Of a DNA stretch of 64,000 nucleotides, positions 1 to 9,764 are shown one piece after another. Under the pieces are notes generated by a model. That model did no database searches, was not told where the DNA came from, and saw nothing but the letters and a program-made list of their open reading frames with translations. The stretch's first letter is position 1. Every line of letters starts with the position of its first letter. A program made the position numbers and the translations under genes. Source of the stretch: Trichomonas vaginalis G3 (Eukaryota > Parabasalia > Trichomonadida > Trichomonadidae); assembly GCF_026262505.1 (NCBI RefSeq), contig NC_067207.1:32766082-32830081 (forward strand), read 5' to 3'.

Positions 1-1817
1 CAATAGGAAATAATTGTTTCCAGAATTGTTTAGCTTTATCTTCTGTTACATTTTCATCTTCACCAAAATTATCAAATATAGGAAGTGCAGCTTTCTCAGG
101 TTGTTCTTCAATTTCAGCTTTTTCTTTCCCTGATACAGTTAAGACAATAGGAAACAATTGTTTCCAAAATTGTATCAAACTTTCTTCAATCACATTCTCT
201 TCATCTGCAACTCTTACTTCAATAGGAAACTATGCATTCAGTGGATGTACAAGTATTTCTTCTTTATCTCTTCCTCAAACTTTAACAACGATTGGAACAA
301 ACTCATTCCAAAATGATAATTTTCTAAAGAAAGTTGATTTTGGACTTTCTCCTAGACTTGTAACAATAGGTAACAATGCATTCAATGGTTGTAAGAACTT
401 AACATCAATAAAGATTCCAAAAACAACAACTACTATAGGTACAAGTTCATTCCAGAACTGTATACTCCTTTCAGAAATCCTCATTTCTTCGGCATCTTCT
501 TTGACAACAATTGGTGTATCTGCATTTCAAGGCTGTACATCAATTAAATCTCTTAGATTTTATACGGATTCTTCATCAAGAACTCTTAAATCATCATCAC
601 CAATAAGTTTAGGAAACTACGCTTTCAAAGGATGTACAAATCTTAATTTAATTGAGAAGATTTCAATATCATCAATTGGAATATCATGTTTCTCTTCATG
701 TGAATCACTTTCCTCTTTTGAAGTTACATCAGCATGTAGAACAATTTCAAACAATGCATTTGAGAATTGTTTAAATCTTCGTGACTTAAAATTTGAAAGT
801 CATTCAACTTTAACATCTATTGGTGCAAATGCATTTATCGGATGTATAAGTTTGAACAATTTCACTGTTCCTGATTCAATGACAACTATTTCTTCTGCTG
901 TATTTGGAAATGCTCCCAATATCACACGTGTTGTTATTCCTCCAAACATGGCAGTGACTTCTATTAACACTAATTCTTTTACTAACATTGATATTCATGA
1001 TTTCACTGTTAGTGATTCATCTAGAATTTTAAGTATTGGTGATTCTGTTTTTGCATTCAAAAAACTGACAAAATTTGTCCTTCATTGCGATGTGAGACTT
1101 GGTAAATATGTTTTCAAGAACTGTACAAATCTTGAGTCAATTGATATTGATTCTATTTATTCTTTTGGGTCAAGTTGTTTCTTAAACTGCGAAAAATTGA
1201 AGTCATTTGCTCTTAACATTAGTTCTTCTCAAGATGTTATTCCAGAAAGTTCTTTTGAAGGTTGTTCGAGTTTATCACATATCAAAATCATTGGTGCAAT
1301 CAAGACAGTATCCGACAAATCATTCAAAGGTTGTGTTTTATTGGAGTTTCCTAGAATTGACACAATTACTCATGTAGGAAATGAATCATTCTACAAATGT
1401 ATTTCTGTTTATATTCCTCGAAAACTGCAAGTTATTGGTAACTCTGCTTTCACATTCTGTCGTCTTATTGATTCATCTGAGAAAAGAATGAAAGGAATCT
1501 ACGATAGTCTGAAACTTCCTTCTTCGGTTTCATCAATTGGAAGTTCTGCATTTAATGGTACAGGTATTAAAATAGTGTATTATTGCGGAGATCATTATCT
1601 TAGTTCTATGCCAAAGGCATTTCCGGATTTTACTAATGTTCATGTAACAAATTCTTATGCTCCTTCAATATTTTGCGGAATAAAGGTATTCGGATCTAAA
1701 TATTCCGAGCGCGAAACTATTTTCTCTACTGGAATTGCTGATGCACAAGCTTTCAGAAAGAAAACAATAAATACTCTTGGATGTAATTTAGCTATGCATG
1801 CAATTATTAATATATAA
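1..1817 (+). CDS. BspA-like leucine-rich-repeat surface protein (5' end outside window)
   Basis: The frame is open from the first bases of the window to the TAA at 1815-1817, so the gene enters from the left and its start is not visible. The product is a string of about 20-25-residue repeats of the Treponema BspA type. Each has a conserved core such as IGNNCFQNC or IGNYAFSGCT followed by a leucine/isoleucine strand, with recurring Cys, Phe and Asn. Families of this type are very large in trichomonads and are thought to act at the cell surface in adhesion. No C-terminal membrane segment is present: the protein ends shortly after the last degenerate repeat. It could therefore be secreted, or anchored through an N-terminus not seen here. 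The family call is secure; the function is inferred from the family. Confidence 0.9.
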   Translation, partial: IGNNCFQNCLALSSVTFSSSPKLSNIGSAAFSGCSSISAFSFPDTVKTIGNNCFQNCIKLSSITFSSSATLTSIGNYAFSGCTSISSLSLPQTLTTIGTNSFQNDNFLKKVDFGLSPRLVTIGNNAFNGCKNLTSIKIPKTTTTIGTSSFQNCILLSEILISSASSLTTIGVSAFQGCTSIKSLRFYTDSSSRTLKSSSPISLGNYAFKGCTNLNLIEKISISSIGISCFSSCESLSSFEVTSACRTISNNAFENCLNLRDLKFESHSTLTSIGANAFIGCISLNNFTVPDSMTTISSAVFGNAPNITRVVIPPNMAVTSINTNSFTNIDIHDFTVSDSSRILSIGDSVFAFKKLTKFVLHCDVRLGKYVFKNCTNLESIDIDSIYSFGSSCFLNCEKLKSFALNISSSQDVIPESSFEGCSSLSHIKIIGAIKTVSDKSFKGCVLLEFPRIDTITHVGNESFYKCISVYIPRKLQVIGNSAFTFCRLIDSSEKRMKGIYDSLKLPSSVSSIGSSAFNGTGIKIVYYCGDHYLSSMPKAFPDFTNVHVTNSYAPSIFCGIKVFGSKYSERETIFSTGIADAQAFRKKTINTLGCNLAMHAIINI

Positions 1818-3302
1818 CAATAAAAATTTTGTTTTTATTTTCGGTTTATATTAATTTCGATTTTTATTACTTTTTTTGAATCCTCTTCGTCCCATATTGA
1901 ACATAATTATCCAAAACTCATAGGTTTTAAAAACTCTCGAATAATTCATATATGGAATTTTGACAAGTGCATTCTCAAATTTGTTTACATTTGTAAAGCT
2001 TTTATAACTCACAATCTGGCAAAATTGGTGTATATTCACGCCCGTATTTTTAAGAAATGAGAGTATTACCAATGATTGTTTTAGAATTGATTATTCGAAA
2101 AATATATGTAAAAATATGTATGTTAACATTTTTGTTAGGACAAAAGTATGAATATGTCAACAAAATACCCAATATTTGTTAGAATTCAAAAGTAAAATCT
2201 TTGTAAACCATTCAAAAACTGAAGCGTTTCCTAATTCATGAAATTAAATTTATTGAATTATAATAGTTAATATGGGAATAGCAATCGAGATAAATGATGT
2301 TTATAATGATAATGCTCCAAGCAGCTTTCAATGTTTGAAAAATATAAAACAAATTTAATCTTGTATTATAAATTGTTATTTTATTCATAAAAGTATTATA
2401 TTCTATAAGTTGAAAATGAAGATATATTGATTTTGAATTATTTTTGAAAATTTAATAACAAATTCAATATGAACGATAAAATGAGGATAAAGCAGATATT
2501 TAGTACCTGCATATATATGATTATAATATATGATAAGAACAACAAGCACTAAAAAAACAAAAACCATTGTGCAATATTTGAGTCGAAGATTCTTTGACAC
2601 GAATGCTAAATACCCGATATGTGAATATTTTATTTATCTTTTGCTAAATTTTCCGGTGAATTTCTTCAATTGTTAAATTTCTAATGCGATAAATGAGATT
2701 TGACTTATTCAACGTTTATTTGGCCTATTGTTTTAACTTTCTTTTCTGGGAAATTTTGATATTGAAAATTTTATATCTTATTCATTTGTTTCCGATAATT
2801 GTGTTCAATTTTTCAATGGATTTTGATTGAGATTTCGTTTTGAATTGAGAAGCTTTTCTTGGGCTTTAAAAGTATTTAACTACTGCACTCATATAATATT
2901 CTCTAAAAGAATTGCAATAAATGATCAGTTCTGAAAATTTCGAACATCTCTTGTTTAAAATTTAGTTAATTCGTAATGATAGATGCAATCATTGCATACT
3001 ATATCAGTGATATATCAGCCCTAAAATGAAATAAAGAAAAATTTAAAAGTCCGATTTTTTATTCTAAATCTATAAATACTCTAAAGGAAAATAATAGAAA
3101 GTCTGCGCAATTATGCTAAAATAAGGCCTAACAATTAAGAAATACTGAATAAAATCTAGGTTTTTGAAAATTAAACCTTGATATTTTGATGAATGAAAGA
3201 AATTAATTGTATTTAGTAATATAGTAATTTGTTTTGTCCGGAGTATGTTAGCATTAAAAGGTCAGTGCATTTATAATGCGCAATTTAAATTTGGTCAATA
3301 GA
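1818..3302. other. Intergenic, no gene recognised
   Basis: AT-rich spacer between the BspA gene and the convergent Myb gene. Short open frames occur, such as a 65-codon one on the minus strand at 2403-2600 with a hydrophobic stretch. None has recognisable similarity, a plausible composition or a shared leader. I see no repeat or RNA gene. Confidence 0.5.
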
Positions 3303-3779
3303 TCAAAAGGAAGTTATGTCAATTCTGAAAGGGTCATCATTAAATGTTCCAAACAATATATCATCTGGACAAGTTATTGCTGGTTCCTGCGACTTAATCA
3401 CAATCATCTCATTCTGATTATCTTGTTTCTTCTTATGACGCATAAGTAGGGCATATCGATTCTTTGCGTTAATTGATGTTCTTCCTGGAAGTTCTTTCGA
3501 AATAAGAGTCCACTTAGGGCCGTAAATGTTGTATTGATTCAAAAGTATGCTGTCTTCTTCTGAAGTCCATTCGTCTTGCTTAGGTTCATTAGCTAGATAA
3601 TGATTATAGCGTTCTCTGCATTGCCTTGCTGTTCTTTTATATAATTTTTTGGCGATTTTTTTCCAATCGTGGATGCCTTGTTGAACGTACATGCTTAGTA
3701 TAAGCTGGTCTTCGTCCTCAGTAAATTTGCGCTTGAGCTTTAGGTTTCTTTTGATGAAGTTACCTCGATCTCTACCCAT
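3303..3779 (-). CDS. Two-repeat Myb (R2R3) DNA-binding protein
   Basis: 158 residues. Two tandem Myb/SANT repeats fill the protein: the first at about residues 14-60 (FTEDED, then DWKKIAKKL, then ARQCRERYNHYL) and the second at about 66-112 (EWTSEEDSILL, then PKWTLISKELPGRT, then NAKNRYALLM). The spaced aromatic residues and the R-Q-C-R-E-R-Y recognition helix are typical. The N-terminus is basic. The size and layout match the short R2R3 Myb factors of trichomonads, which bind promoter elements of iron-regulated genes in Trichomonas vaginalis; the target here is not known. It is a single uninterrupted frame with an ATG at 3777-3779. The family is certain, the specific role is not. Confidence 0.92.
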   Translation of the reverse strand: MGRDRGNFIKRNLKLKRKFTEDEDQLILSMYVQQGIHDWKKIAKKLYKRTARQCRERYNHYLANEPKQDEWTSEEDSILLNQYNIYGPKWTLISKELPGRTSINAKNRYALLMRHKKKQDNQNEMIVIKSQEPAITCPDDILFGTFNDDPFRIDITSF

Positions 3780-5914
3780 TTTGATTTATGGTTAAGGTTT
3801 TTCTCAAATGAATTTGAATGGACTGTAAACTTTCAATACCATACATTGAAATCTTTCAGAGAAAAATTTTTGATAAATTTAAAAAGTGGTTGTATATAGG
3901 AAGAGAATGAATTTAGATCGAAATTGAAAATTTATGCGAACCCAAACTTTTAATTGAGAATAATAGTATATAGCCAATATTCTATATCAGAATTGATAAA
4001 TTCTAGTATAATTGAAATAAGGTAGTCACAAAATCTAAGTAGTGAGGCTCTCAAAAATTGAACCGTACTCCATACAAAATTTGTGTACCCTCACTACTTA
4101 GATTTTGTGGCCTTCAATTGAGAGGTTAGTTTTGATAGAGCACGTTATAAAATTAAAAGGGAAAAATAAATAAAATTTAAACATTTAATTATATATAATG
4201 TAAGGAGTGTAATTCCAAATTTTCTAAAAACTATTCAAATTTGAGCATTTTTTGGAAATAGTAAATCTAATATGTACATCTAATAACAACATGATTCATC
4301 ACCTTTTCAAGCTCTGCAGTCAATTTTTTGAAATTTGATTGAAATAAATGTAGCAAAAATTACATTTCATTAGGGAATATATGAGTTTCTCTGGAAACAG
4401 GCTGATAAATTTTAAATTTTGTCCAATCAACATGAATGCATTGAGAAATTTGGATTGATTTTCTGGTAGAATCTGGAACAATTCAACCATGTATAAATGG
4501 ATCATGTAATCATCATGAAATGTTAGTGTTAGAGTTCAAAAGAAACAGAATGAGTGGAAATCAAACACAATCTGAATAATTTTAAACGTATACAATCTTT
4601 AAGTTTGTATTTTGAATTCTACATATATGATTGTGTAATTCGTTCTTTCAAATTTTCGGATTCAGGCATGTTTTGATAAAATTCATTCCCAAAAACGTCA
4701 ATTAACAATTAAATTTAGTGTCTTTTAAATATATATACGTATTCTATTTTATAAATTATATTAAATTCGCAAAATTTTAAGTTTTAAACAAAAATAAAAA
4801 ATGTTCGAAATATGAAATTATGCATAGGATATTAAAATTTACATGTTAGCAATTTTTTTGAATTGCTTTCAATTTTCATATTGAAATTTTTAAGATTTTT
4901 TTCTGAAATAATAAGCAAGAATATGAACCTAAATAATATTAAATTCCATGCGTTAATTTCCCCTCAAAAGTCATTGACGGCCTCTCAATCTAGATTTTGT
5001 GAGTACTTTATATTAAATTTGATAAAAAAATTCATTACAATTTACTTTTGAGAAGAAAGAATTCTTGTTGAAATGGAGTTTATTATCTAATTATATGTAT
5101 ATTCAGATTTTCGATATATAACGTATCTTACAGAAAATAAATGTGTGAATACTTATTTTCAATGCTATTGATTTTTTATATAAAGTACAAATTTAATATA
5201 GTAATAAATAGTAATAAATAGTAAAATGATTTGTAAGAAAAATTGAATTTAAATTCCTTCATAAAATTTTTAAAATCAATATTTGGGAATTGGATGCTAT
5301 ATTCTATTCTTTCATATAAATCGATGAAGCACGTTAACTTCAGTTTTCAATTAATATACTTATCACAAAATTACCAAGTTTTGAGGGGATATCACAAATG
5401 TTTAAAAATCCTAAAATGTCCATTAGACAATTCTCGTTCAATATATAATTTATCAAAATAAAATGGAAAATGGCCATATATGACTTTTGAGATGTTTCAT
5501 TGAACAATTAAATCCGTTTTTTATAGAAAAAATATGAAATATGAACCAGGAATTAATACAATAATTCGATTTTTTTTACTAAATTCAATAGATTTTTCAA
5601 TCAATGATTTCAATTAATGACCACATAAAAAGTAATTCACTTTTGGTGGTACCTTGTTGATCCTACTGTAATTTAGTATGGAACTTTGTGAAATATATCG
5701 GAAATTCTTATAAAAATTGAATAACATTTTTATTCCTATAAGAAACAAATAAAATTGAACTAGATACGATGCCAATGAGTGATTTTACTGGAAGTAATCA
5801 AGTATCTAACTTATTGAAATTTGGATAAACTAGTAAAATTCATTGTATAAGTGAAAAGTTGTAATGGAAAGATTACTATCTATCATTAATATAATATTTC
5901 TTAATTTTTCAGCG
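3780..5914. other. Intergenic, mostly featureless
   Basis: About 2.1 kb between Myb and tRNA-His. Apart from the perfect inverted repeat at 4027-4109 I see only AT-rich sequence. Open frames near 4320-4505, 4863-5051 and 5243-5461 have random-looking composition and no homology that I recognise. Confidence 0.5.
4027..4109. repeat. 21-bp perfect inverted repeat with 41-nt spacer
   Basis: The arm at 4027-4047 (beginning CACAAAATCTAAGTAG) is exactly complementary to 4089-4109. The spacer contains a partly palindromic core (GTACTCC ... TTTGTGTAC). It could be a small non-autonomous element or a structured transcript end. No target duplication is obvious. Confidence 0.7.
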
Positions 5915-5986
5915 GGGTGAATGGTATAATGGTTAGTATTGTTGATTGTGGCTCAATAGATCCGTGTTCGATTCACGGTTCACCCA
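5915..5986 (+). tRNA. tRNA-His (anticodon GTG)
   Basis: A cloverleaf can be drawn. The acceptor stem is GGGTGAA (5915-5921) paired with TTCACCC (5979-5985), with discriminator A at 5986. The D-arm contains GGTTAGT, the anticodon loop is TTGTGGC giving GTG, and the T-arm is CCGTG-TTCGATT-CACGG. There is no intron and no encoded CCA. A T-rich run (TTTTTTTT) follows directly and should stop RNA polymerase III. The base before the acceptor is G, but eukaryotic tRNA-His normally gains its G-1 after transcription. Confidence 0.95.
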
Positions 5987-6237
5987 TTTTTTTTAATCAT
6001 CGAAAGCATCATTAGAATTCAAAGTACTTCTATCAAGCATTCTTTAATGTCTTCTTTTGTAAAGTATCCAAGGCCCCTAATTTAGTTTAGTCTTTGTTTT
6101 TTCTCTAGATTTTCAAACATTTATTATTGAAATTTGGAAGAGTATTCCAATAACTTTCAATCTATCTTATTAAATTTTCAGACTCATTGTTAAGTAAAAA
6201 AAAATAATAATTTAAATAAAGTATAGCAATCAATTTT

Positions 6238-6576
6238 TTATTTGAACTTTTCGATGTTAGCCTTGATCTTTGCGACATCGGCACCGATGATTGTATCAAG
6301 AACCTTGTAGTCTTCGCCTTCTGGCTTGACAAAATTGATCTGTGGGATTGATGAAACTCCGAATTGTTCAGCAACTGGGCCGTTCTGATCAACATCGACC
6401 TTGATGAATGTAACATCCTTGTTAGCTTCAGCAATAGTTGGGAGGATTTGGCCTAAACGCTGGCAAGGGCCGCACCATGTAGCAAAGAAGTCGACAACGA
6501 CAAGTCCCTTAGCTTGTCTGATCTCATTCTTGAGGTCTTGAAGGTTACCATTGAAGTGGATGATTCCTGCGCTCAT
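6238..6576 (-). CDS. Thioredoxin
   Basis: 112 residues, the usual length of a one-domain thioredoxin. The active site WCGPC is at residues 34-38, preceded by the VVVDFFATW strand. The cis-proline loop (SSIPQINF) lies about 40 residues later. There is no targeting extension ahead of the fold, so a cytosolic form is likely. Its role is reduction of protein disulfides, and in trichomonads it supplies peroxiredoxin in the main defence against oxygen. An initiator-like sequence lies 10-17 nt upstream of the ATG. The overlapping minus-strand frame at 6162-6434 is a shadow. Confidence 0.96.
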   Translation of the reverse strand: MSAGIIHFNGNLQDLKNEIRQAKGLVVVDFFATWCGPCQRLGQILPTIAEANKDVTFIKVDVDQNGPVAEQFGVSSIPQINFVKPEGEDYKVLDTIIGADVAKIKANIEKFK

Positions 6577-6586
6577 TTATAAAAAT

Positions 6587-6593
6587 GAAGTGA
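6587..6593 (-). promoter_or_regulatory. Initiator (Inr)-like element of the thioredoxin gene
   Basis: On the minus strand this reads TCACTTC, matching the trichomonad Inr consensus TCA-Y-T-W-Y. It continues into CATTTTTATAA and then the ATG. Trichomonad transcription typically starts in this motif, within about 20 nt of the start codon, giving very short leaders. Confidence 0.55.
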
Positions 6594-7519
6594 TTGAAGC
6601 CCAAAAAAATTTTATTAAAAATTTTCTTTATTTTTATATTGAAATGCCAAAATTGAATGAGAATTATTTTTTCAGAGATAAGATACTAAAATTGAATTCA
6701 TTTTTGTTTCGAGCCTTTTTGCATATTTCAGCTATCATCATAAATAATCGAATTTGATGAGCGATACAAAATTTTAAGCCGATTATGATCAATGGCCAAT
6801 TATATGATCTTTATTGTATCTTGAAAGCCCATATAGAGTGCAATCGAATATCAAGATCTTTCGCGATTGCAAGCATTTTGTGATACCATTTCCCTCAATA
6901 TTTCCGATCGTACATTTGATTACTTGAGCGGTTTGAGCGATGCCCAAACTCAACACTGGTTTATGTTTGATATAGAATGGAATATGTATCAATTGTATAT
7001 ATTGTATCTATAACCTCTTCCGGTCGGAAATTAACTTTTTTAAAAGAGATTTAATTAAAATAAATCAACCGGAACTTAATCGTTAGTCTACATATCGCTC
7101 ATCAAAATGCATCTAAGTAACATATTAAAGTGCAATATCTAGAACAAAAAACTTCAAATTTGGATGTTGACGATCTCAAAAGTTTAAAATACAGACCATA
7201 GAACTCGATTTTCACTATACATAAGATTGTAGTAGATATATGACTTATTTTGGCCTGATTACTATCATTCCAATTACAGCTTGATAAATTACCAGAAGAG
7301 AAATCATAATAAGTTTTGTAAATGCAATATATTGTTATCTGTTTCAAAGTGAATCATCGAATTAATCATTACACCAATTTTATCTAAGAAAATATAAAAA
7401 CAATATCATACTTGTAATACAGGCCTATGTTAAAGGTTGTGAAATAACGGTTTTACTATTTAAGTTCATTAAAACAAATACTCTTCGTGAATGTGGGTTT
7501 CAGAGTAAAAAATAAAAAA
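6594..7519. other. Intergenic between thioredoxin and tRNA-Lys
   Basis: No gene recognised. A 14-nt inverted pair (TTTGATGAGCGATA at 6753-6766 and its complement at 7093-7106) brackets about 330 bp. No coding content or target duplication accompanies it. Confidence 0.45.
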
Positions 7520-7593
7520 CGCTATCCTGGGGACTCGAACCCCAAACCCTTGGATTAAAAGTCCAAAGCTCTATCCTGTTGAGCTAGGAAAGC
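7520..7593 (-). tRNA. tRNA-Lys (anticodon TTT)
   Basis: Read on the minus strand, the anticodon arm is TTGGA-CTTTTAA-TCCAA, giving anticodon TTT. The T-arm holds GGGGTTCGAGTCCCC and the D-arm contains AGCTCAACAGGATAGAGC. The acceptor strands GCTTTCC and GGATAGC pair at six of seven positions, with a T-T mismatch at the fourth. The discriminator is G. No intron is present. The identity is clear; the acceptor mismatch is unusual. Confidence 0.9.
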
Positions 7594-7741
7594 TTTACAA
7601 TTATACTCAATAAAATGCCCTTATAATAAAATATTAATTTAAATTCATCTTTTAATATTGCATCTAATTAAGAATGAAAAAAAAAGATATGCCTTTTACG
7701 AAATCATGAATAGATAATTTTTAATTTCAAACAAAAAATTC

Positions 7742-8986
7742 CTAGTCAAGATGTAACTCCGAAGGTATTGAAATGCACTTCTTAATTTGAGGAGATGGTA
7801 TTATCGTAATCTTTGGTATTTCACCAATAGAGTTGTATGGTGAAAGTAATCTTGAATCATCAGGTCTGAGAGACTTTGGTGGGAAGGCTGTTGACAGGAT
7901 AGGTCTCTTGCTCATTTGCCAATTCCTCATACTATTGTGTTTTGTGTTTGGATTGAGTTTCTTACAAAGAGGAATTGTATCAATACAATCAACAATTTTG
8001 AAATCGCATTCGAACTTTCTAAGGTGTTTTATTGGTGGAAACACTGATGCTCTATGGGGTTCTTCGGGATGAATTTCAAGGATACTGCTTGAGTTTGCGG
8101 GCATCGTGCAATAATTGCTGGAAGAGAAAACCGTGATCACAGATCCACCAAAGTTTTCTTCGTATCCGTTTGTAACGCATTGGTGAGCACGAACAACATA
8201 TTTAACAATATTTTGACGTAAAAAGTCATTCATTGCGTCGTGGCCGTAAACATAGCCAAATCCACGTGGGCTTGGATGAAAAAGACTGTAAATCCTCGAT
8301 GGATCACTCCACATTATGTCAGTTATCAAATTTGCGTCAGGTCCTTCGATAAAATCGGTAATTGGACGTTTAATGTTTGCAATTTGGTCAATAGACTTAA
8401 GGTATGGACTAATACCACCATGAACAAGGAGATATTTTTGATTGACAACAGCTCCAAGTGGTAAATACGAAAAAACTTCGTTAAATAAATCGTACATATC
8501 ATCGTCATATGAAGATAAAACTTGTTGATGGAATCCATAATATGTGTTAATGATCTCAAACTCGTGGTTGCCACGAATTAAATAGATATTATTTGGATAA
8601 GCAAGCTTAAAGGCAAAGAGCAAGACAACAACTTCTATTGACATGTCTCCTCTGTCAACGTAGTCGCCTAAAAAGATGAATTTGTTGGAACTTGGGGATC
8701 CACAATAGTTGAAAATTCGGATTAAATCGCGTAAATTGCCGTGAATATCTCCGACAACATTGAAGTCTCCTTCGAGATTGAGCAATGTGTCTTCCTGTTT
8801 GAATAAAATCATAACGCTATTCAATAAATGCTCTAAATCGATCTTTTTCAGTTTAGGGATAGCTAACTTTCCTCTACCAATTGTTTCGGGTTCAGTGTTC
8901 CTGATAAAAAGAGGCACAAAAGCATCAATGATGCTTCTGGATATCATGAATATTTTTTGCAAGGAAAATTCAGTGTGATCATTCAA
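7742..8986 (-). CDS. PP1-like serine/threonine protein phosphatase (PPP family)
   Basis: 414 residues in one uninterrupted frame. All PPP metal and phosphate motifs are present in order: VVGDIHGN, LGDYVDRGD, RGNHEFE, VHGGISP and YVVRAHQ. These form the two-metal active site that hydrolyses phosphoserine and phosphothreonine. A trichomonad-type N-terminal extension of about 80 residues precedes the core. The C-terminal tail of about 90 residues is rich in Ser, Pro, Lys and Arg and is probably regulatory or partner-binding. A truncated relative lies on the same strand at 36324-37421, beyond the large element A insertion, so these may once have been tandem paralogues. The partner subunits are not known. 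Confidence 0.93.
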   Translation of the reverse strand: MNDHTEFSLQKIFMISRSIIDAFVPLFIRNTEPETIGRGKLAIPKLKKIDLEHLLNSVMILFKQEDTLLNLEGDFNVVGDIHGNLRDLIRIFNYCGSPSSNKFIFLGDYVDRGDMSIEVVVLLFAFKLAYPNNIYLIRGNHEFEIINTYYGFHQQVLSSYDDDMYDLFNEVFSYLPLGAVVNQKYLLVHGGISPYLKSIDQIANIKRPITDFIEGPDANLITDIMWSDPSRIYSLFHPSPRGFGYVYGHDAMNDFLRQNIVKYVVRAHQCVTNGYEENFGGSVITVFSSSNYCTMPANSSSILEIHPEEPHRASVFPPIKHLRKFECDFKIVDCIDTIPLCKKLNPNTKHNSMRNWQMSKRPILSTAFPPKSLRPDDSRLLSPYNSIGEIPKITIIPSPQIKKCISIPSELHLD

Positions 8987-9334
8987 AATTCTGTACTGTC
9001 AACAAAAATTAGTGTTAAATTTGATAAATATCTCATACCTTGATAAACAATAAGTTTCTTTGGTCTCGAATTTTGATTTTTCAAATTTGTGAGATTTGAA
9101 TTGTGTTCAGGAAAATATAAATAAAAAAATTCATGAGCAAAATATATTTTAATTAATAATAATCCATGGGTTTTTGTTCACAGAAAAAAATTCAATAGAT
9201 TATTGATTTTAAGAGATTTTATCGACTATTAACTCTGCTCATAAAAAATTATTTACTCGAATTTTGGCAGTTTTATTTTTTACTCACAAAAAAATGTAGG
9301 TTATTTTATTACACAGCTTCGTTAACTTATAGTC
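8987..9334. other. Intergenic left of element A
   Basis: AT-rich spacer ahead of the left end of element A. Nothing coding is seen. A weak intron-like stretch upstream of the PP1 start is discussed among the rejected items. Confidence 0.45.
9330..9334. repeat. Probable left target-site duplication of element A (TAGTC)
   Basis: TAGTC immediately precedes the poly(A) terminus. The same five bases occur at 36163-36167 on the other side if the last T of the poly(T) end is counted. Mavericks make 5-6-bp duplications. Confidence 0.6.
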
Positions 9335-9525
9335 AAAAAAAAAAAAAAAAAAAAAAAAGGTAGTGGGGCTTCCAGGCGCGTTGCGCCCTCTAGCCCTGAA
9401 GATGTTTAGTATAAATGAAGTTTATATTCGGAGGGCTTCCAGGCGCGTTGCGCCCTCTAGCCCATAAGAAATTTTGCCCAAGACCCAAGAGGAGAACCGA
9501 ACCCCAGCCGACCAGCCGTTGACTT
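9335..9525. repeat. Left terminal inverted repeat of element A
   Basis: Begins with A24, then GGTAGTGGGGCTTCC. It contains two copies of a roughly 70-bp subunit that includes the small palindrome GGCGCGTTGCGCC. It pairs with 35914-36163, which has three copies of the same subunit. Similarity fades after the CCAGCCGACCA segment near 9525. Confidence 0.88.
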
Positions 9526-9554
9526 TTTTGTAGAGCACTCAAAATAGTATAACT

Positions 9555-9566
9555 TTGTCCGGACAA
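9555..9566. repeat. 12-bp perfect palindrome TTGTCCGGACAA
   Basis: Lies just inside the left inverted repeat, in the roughly 240-bp subterminal spacer before the first gene of element A. It may be a binding site. The rest of the spacer shows nothing recognisable. Confidence 0.5.
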
Positions 9567-9764
9567 GTAAGGGTCTATCGTCGCTACAGGAAAAGTTACA
9601 GGCGTTCCAAGGAAGTATACTTTGAGAAGCCTTTTTCCCCTTATAGAATGAGATAGGACGGTTATTTTACAAAACTGACAACACTTTGACCGAGTAGTTT
9701 TTTGTGCTGAACAAAAAGTGTCATATAAACATCTGTCAAAAACCGCTTTTTAACTTCACTTAAA

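Noticed and set aside
2403..2600. 65-codon minus-strand frame with a hydrophobic helix
   Set aside because: No leader, no homology, AT-driven composition.
6753..7106. 14-nt inverted pair bracketing 330 bp, possible MITE
   Set aside because: Arms are short, with no target duplication or second copy.
8987..9060. Possible intron upstream of the PP1 start (GTATGAGA ... CACTAAT ... GACAG on the minus strand)
   Set aside because: The trichomonad intron signature puts the ACTAAC branch site directly at the 3' splice site, which is not met, and no upstream coding exon is visible.
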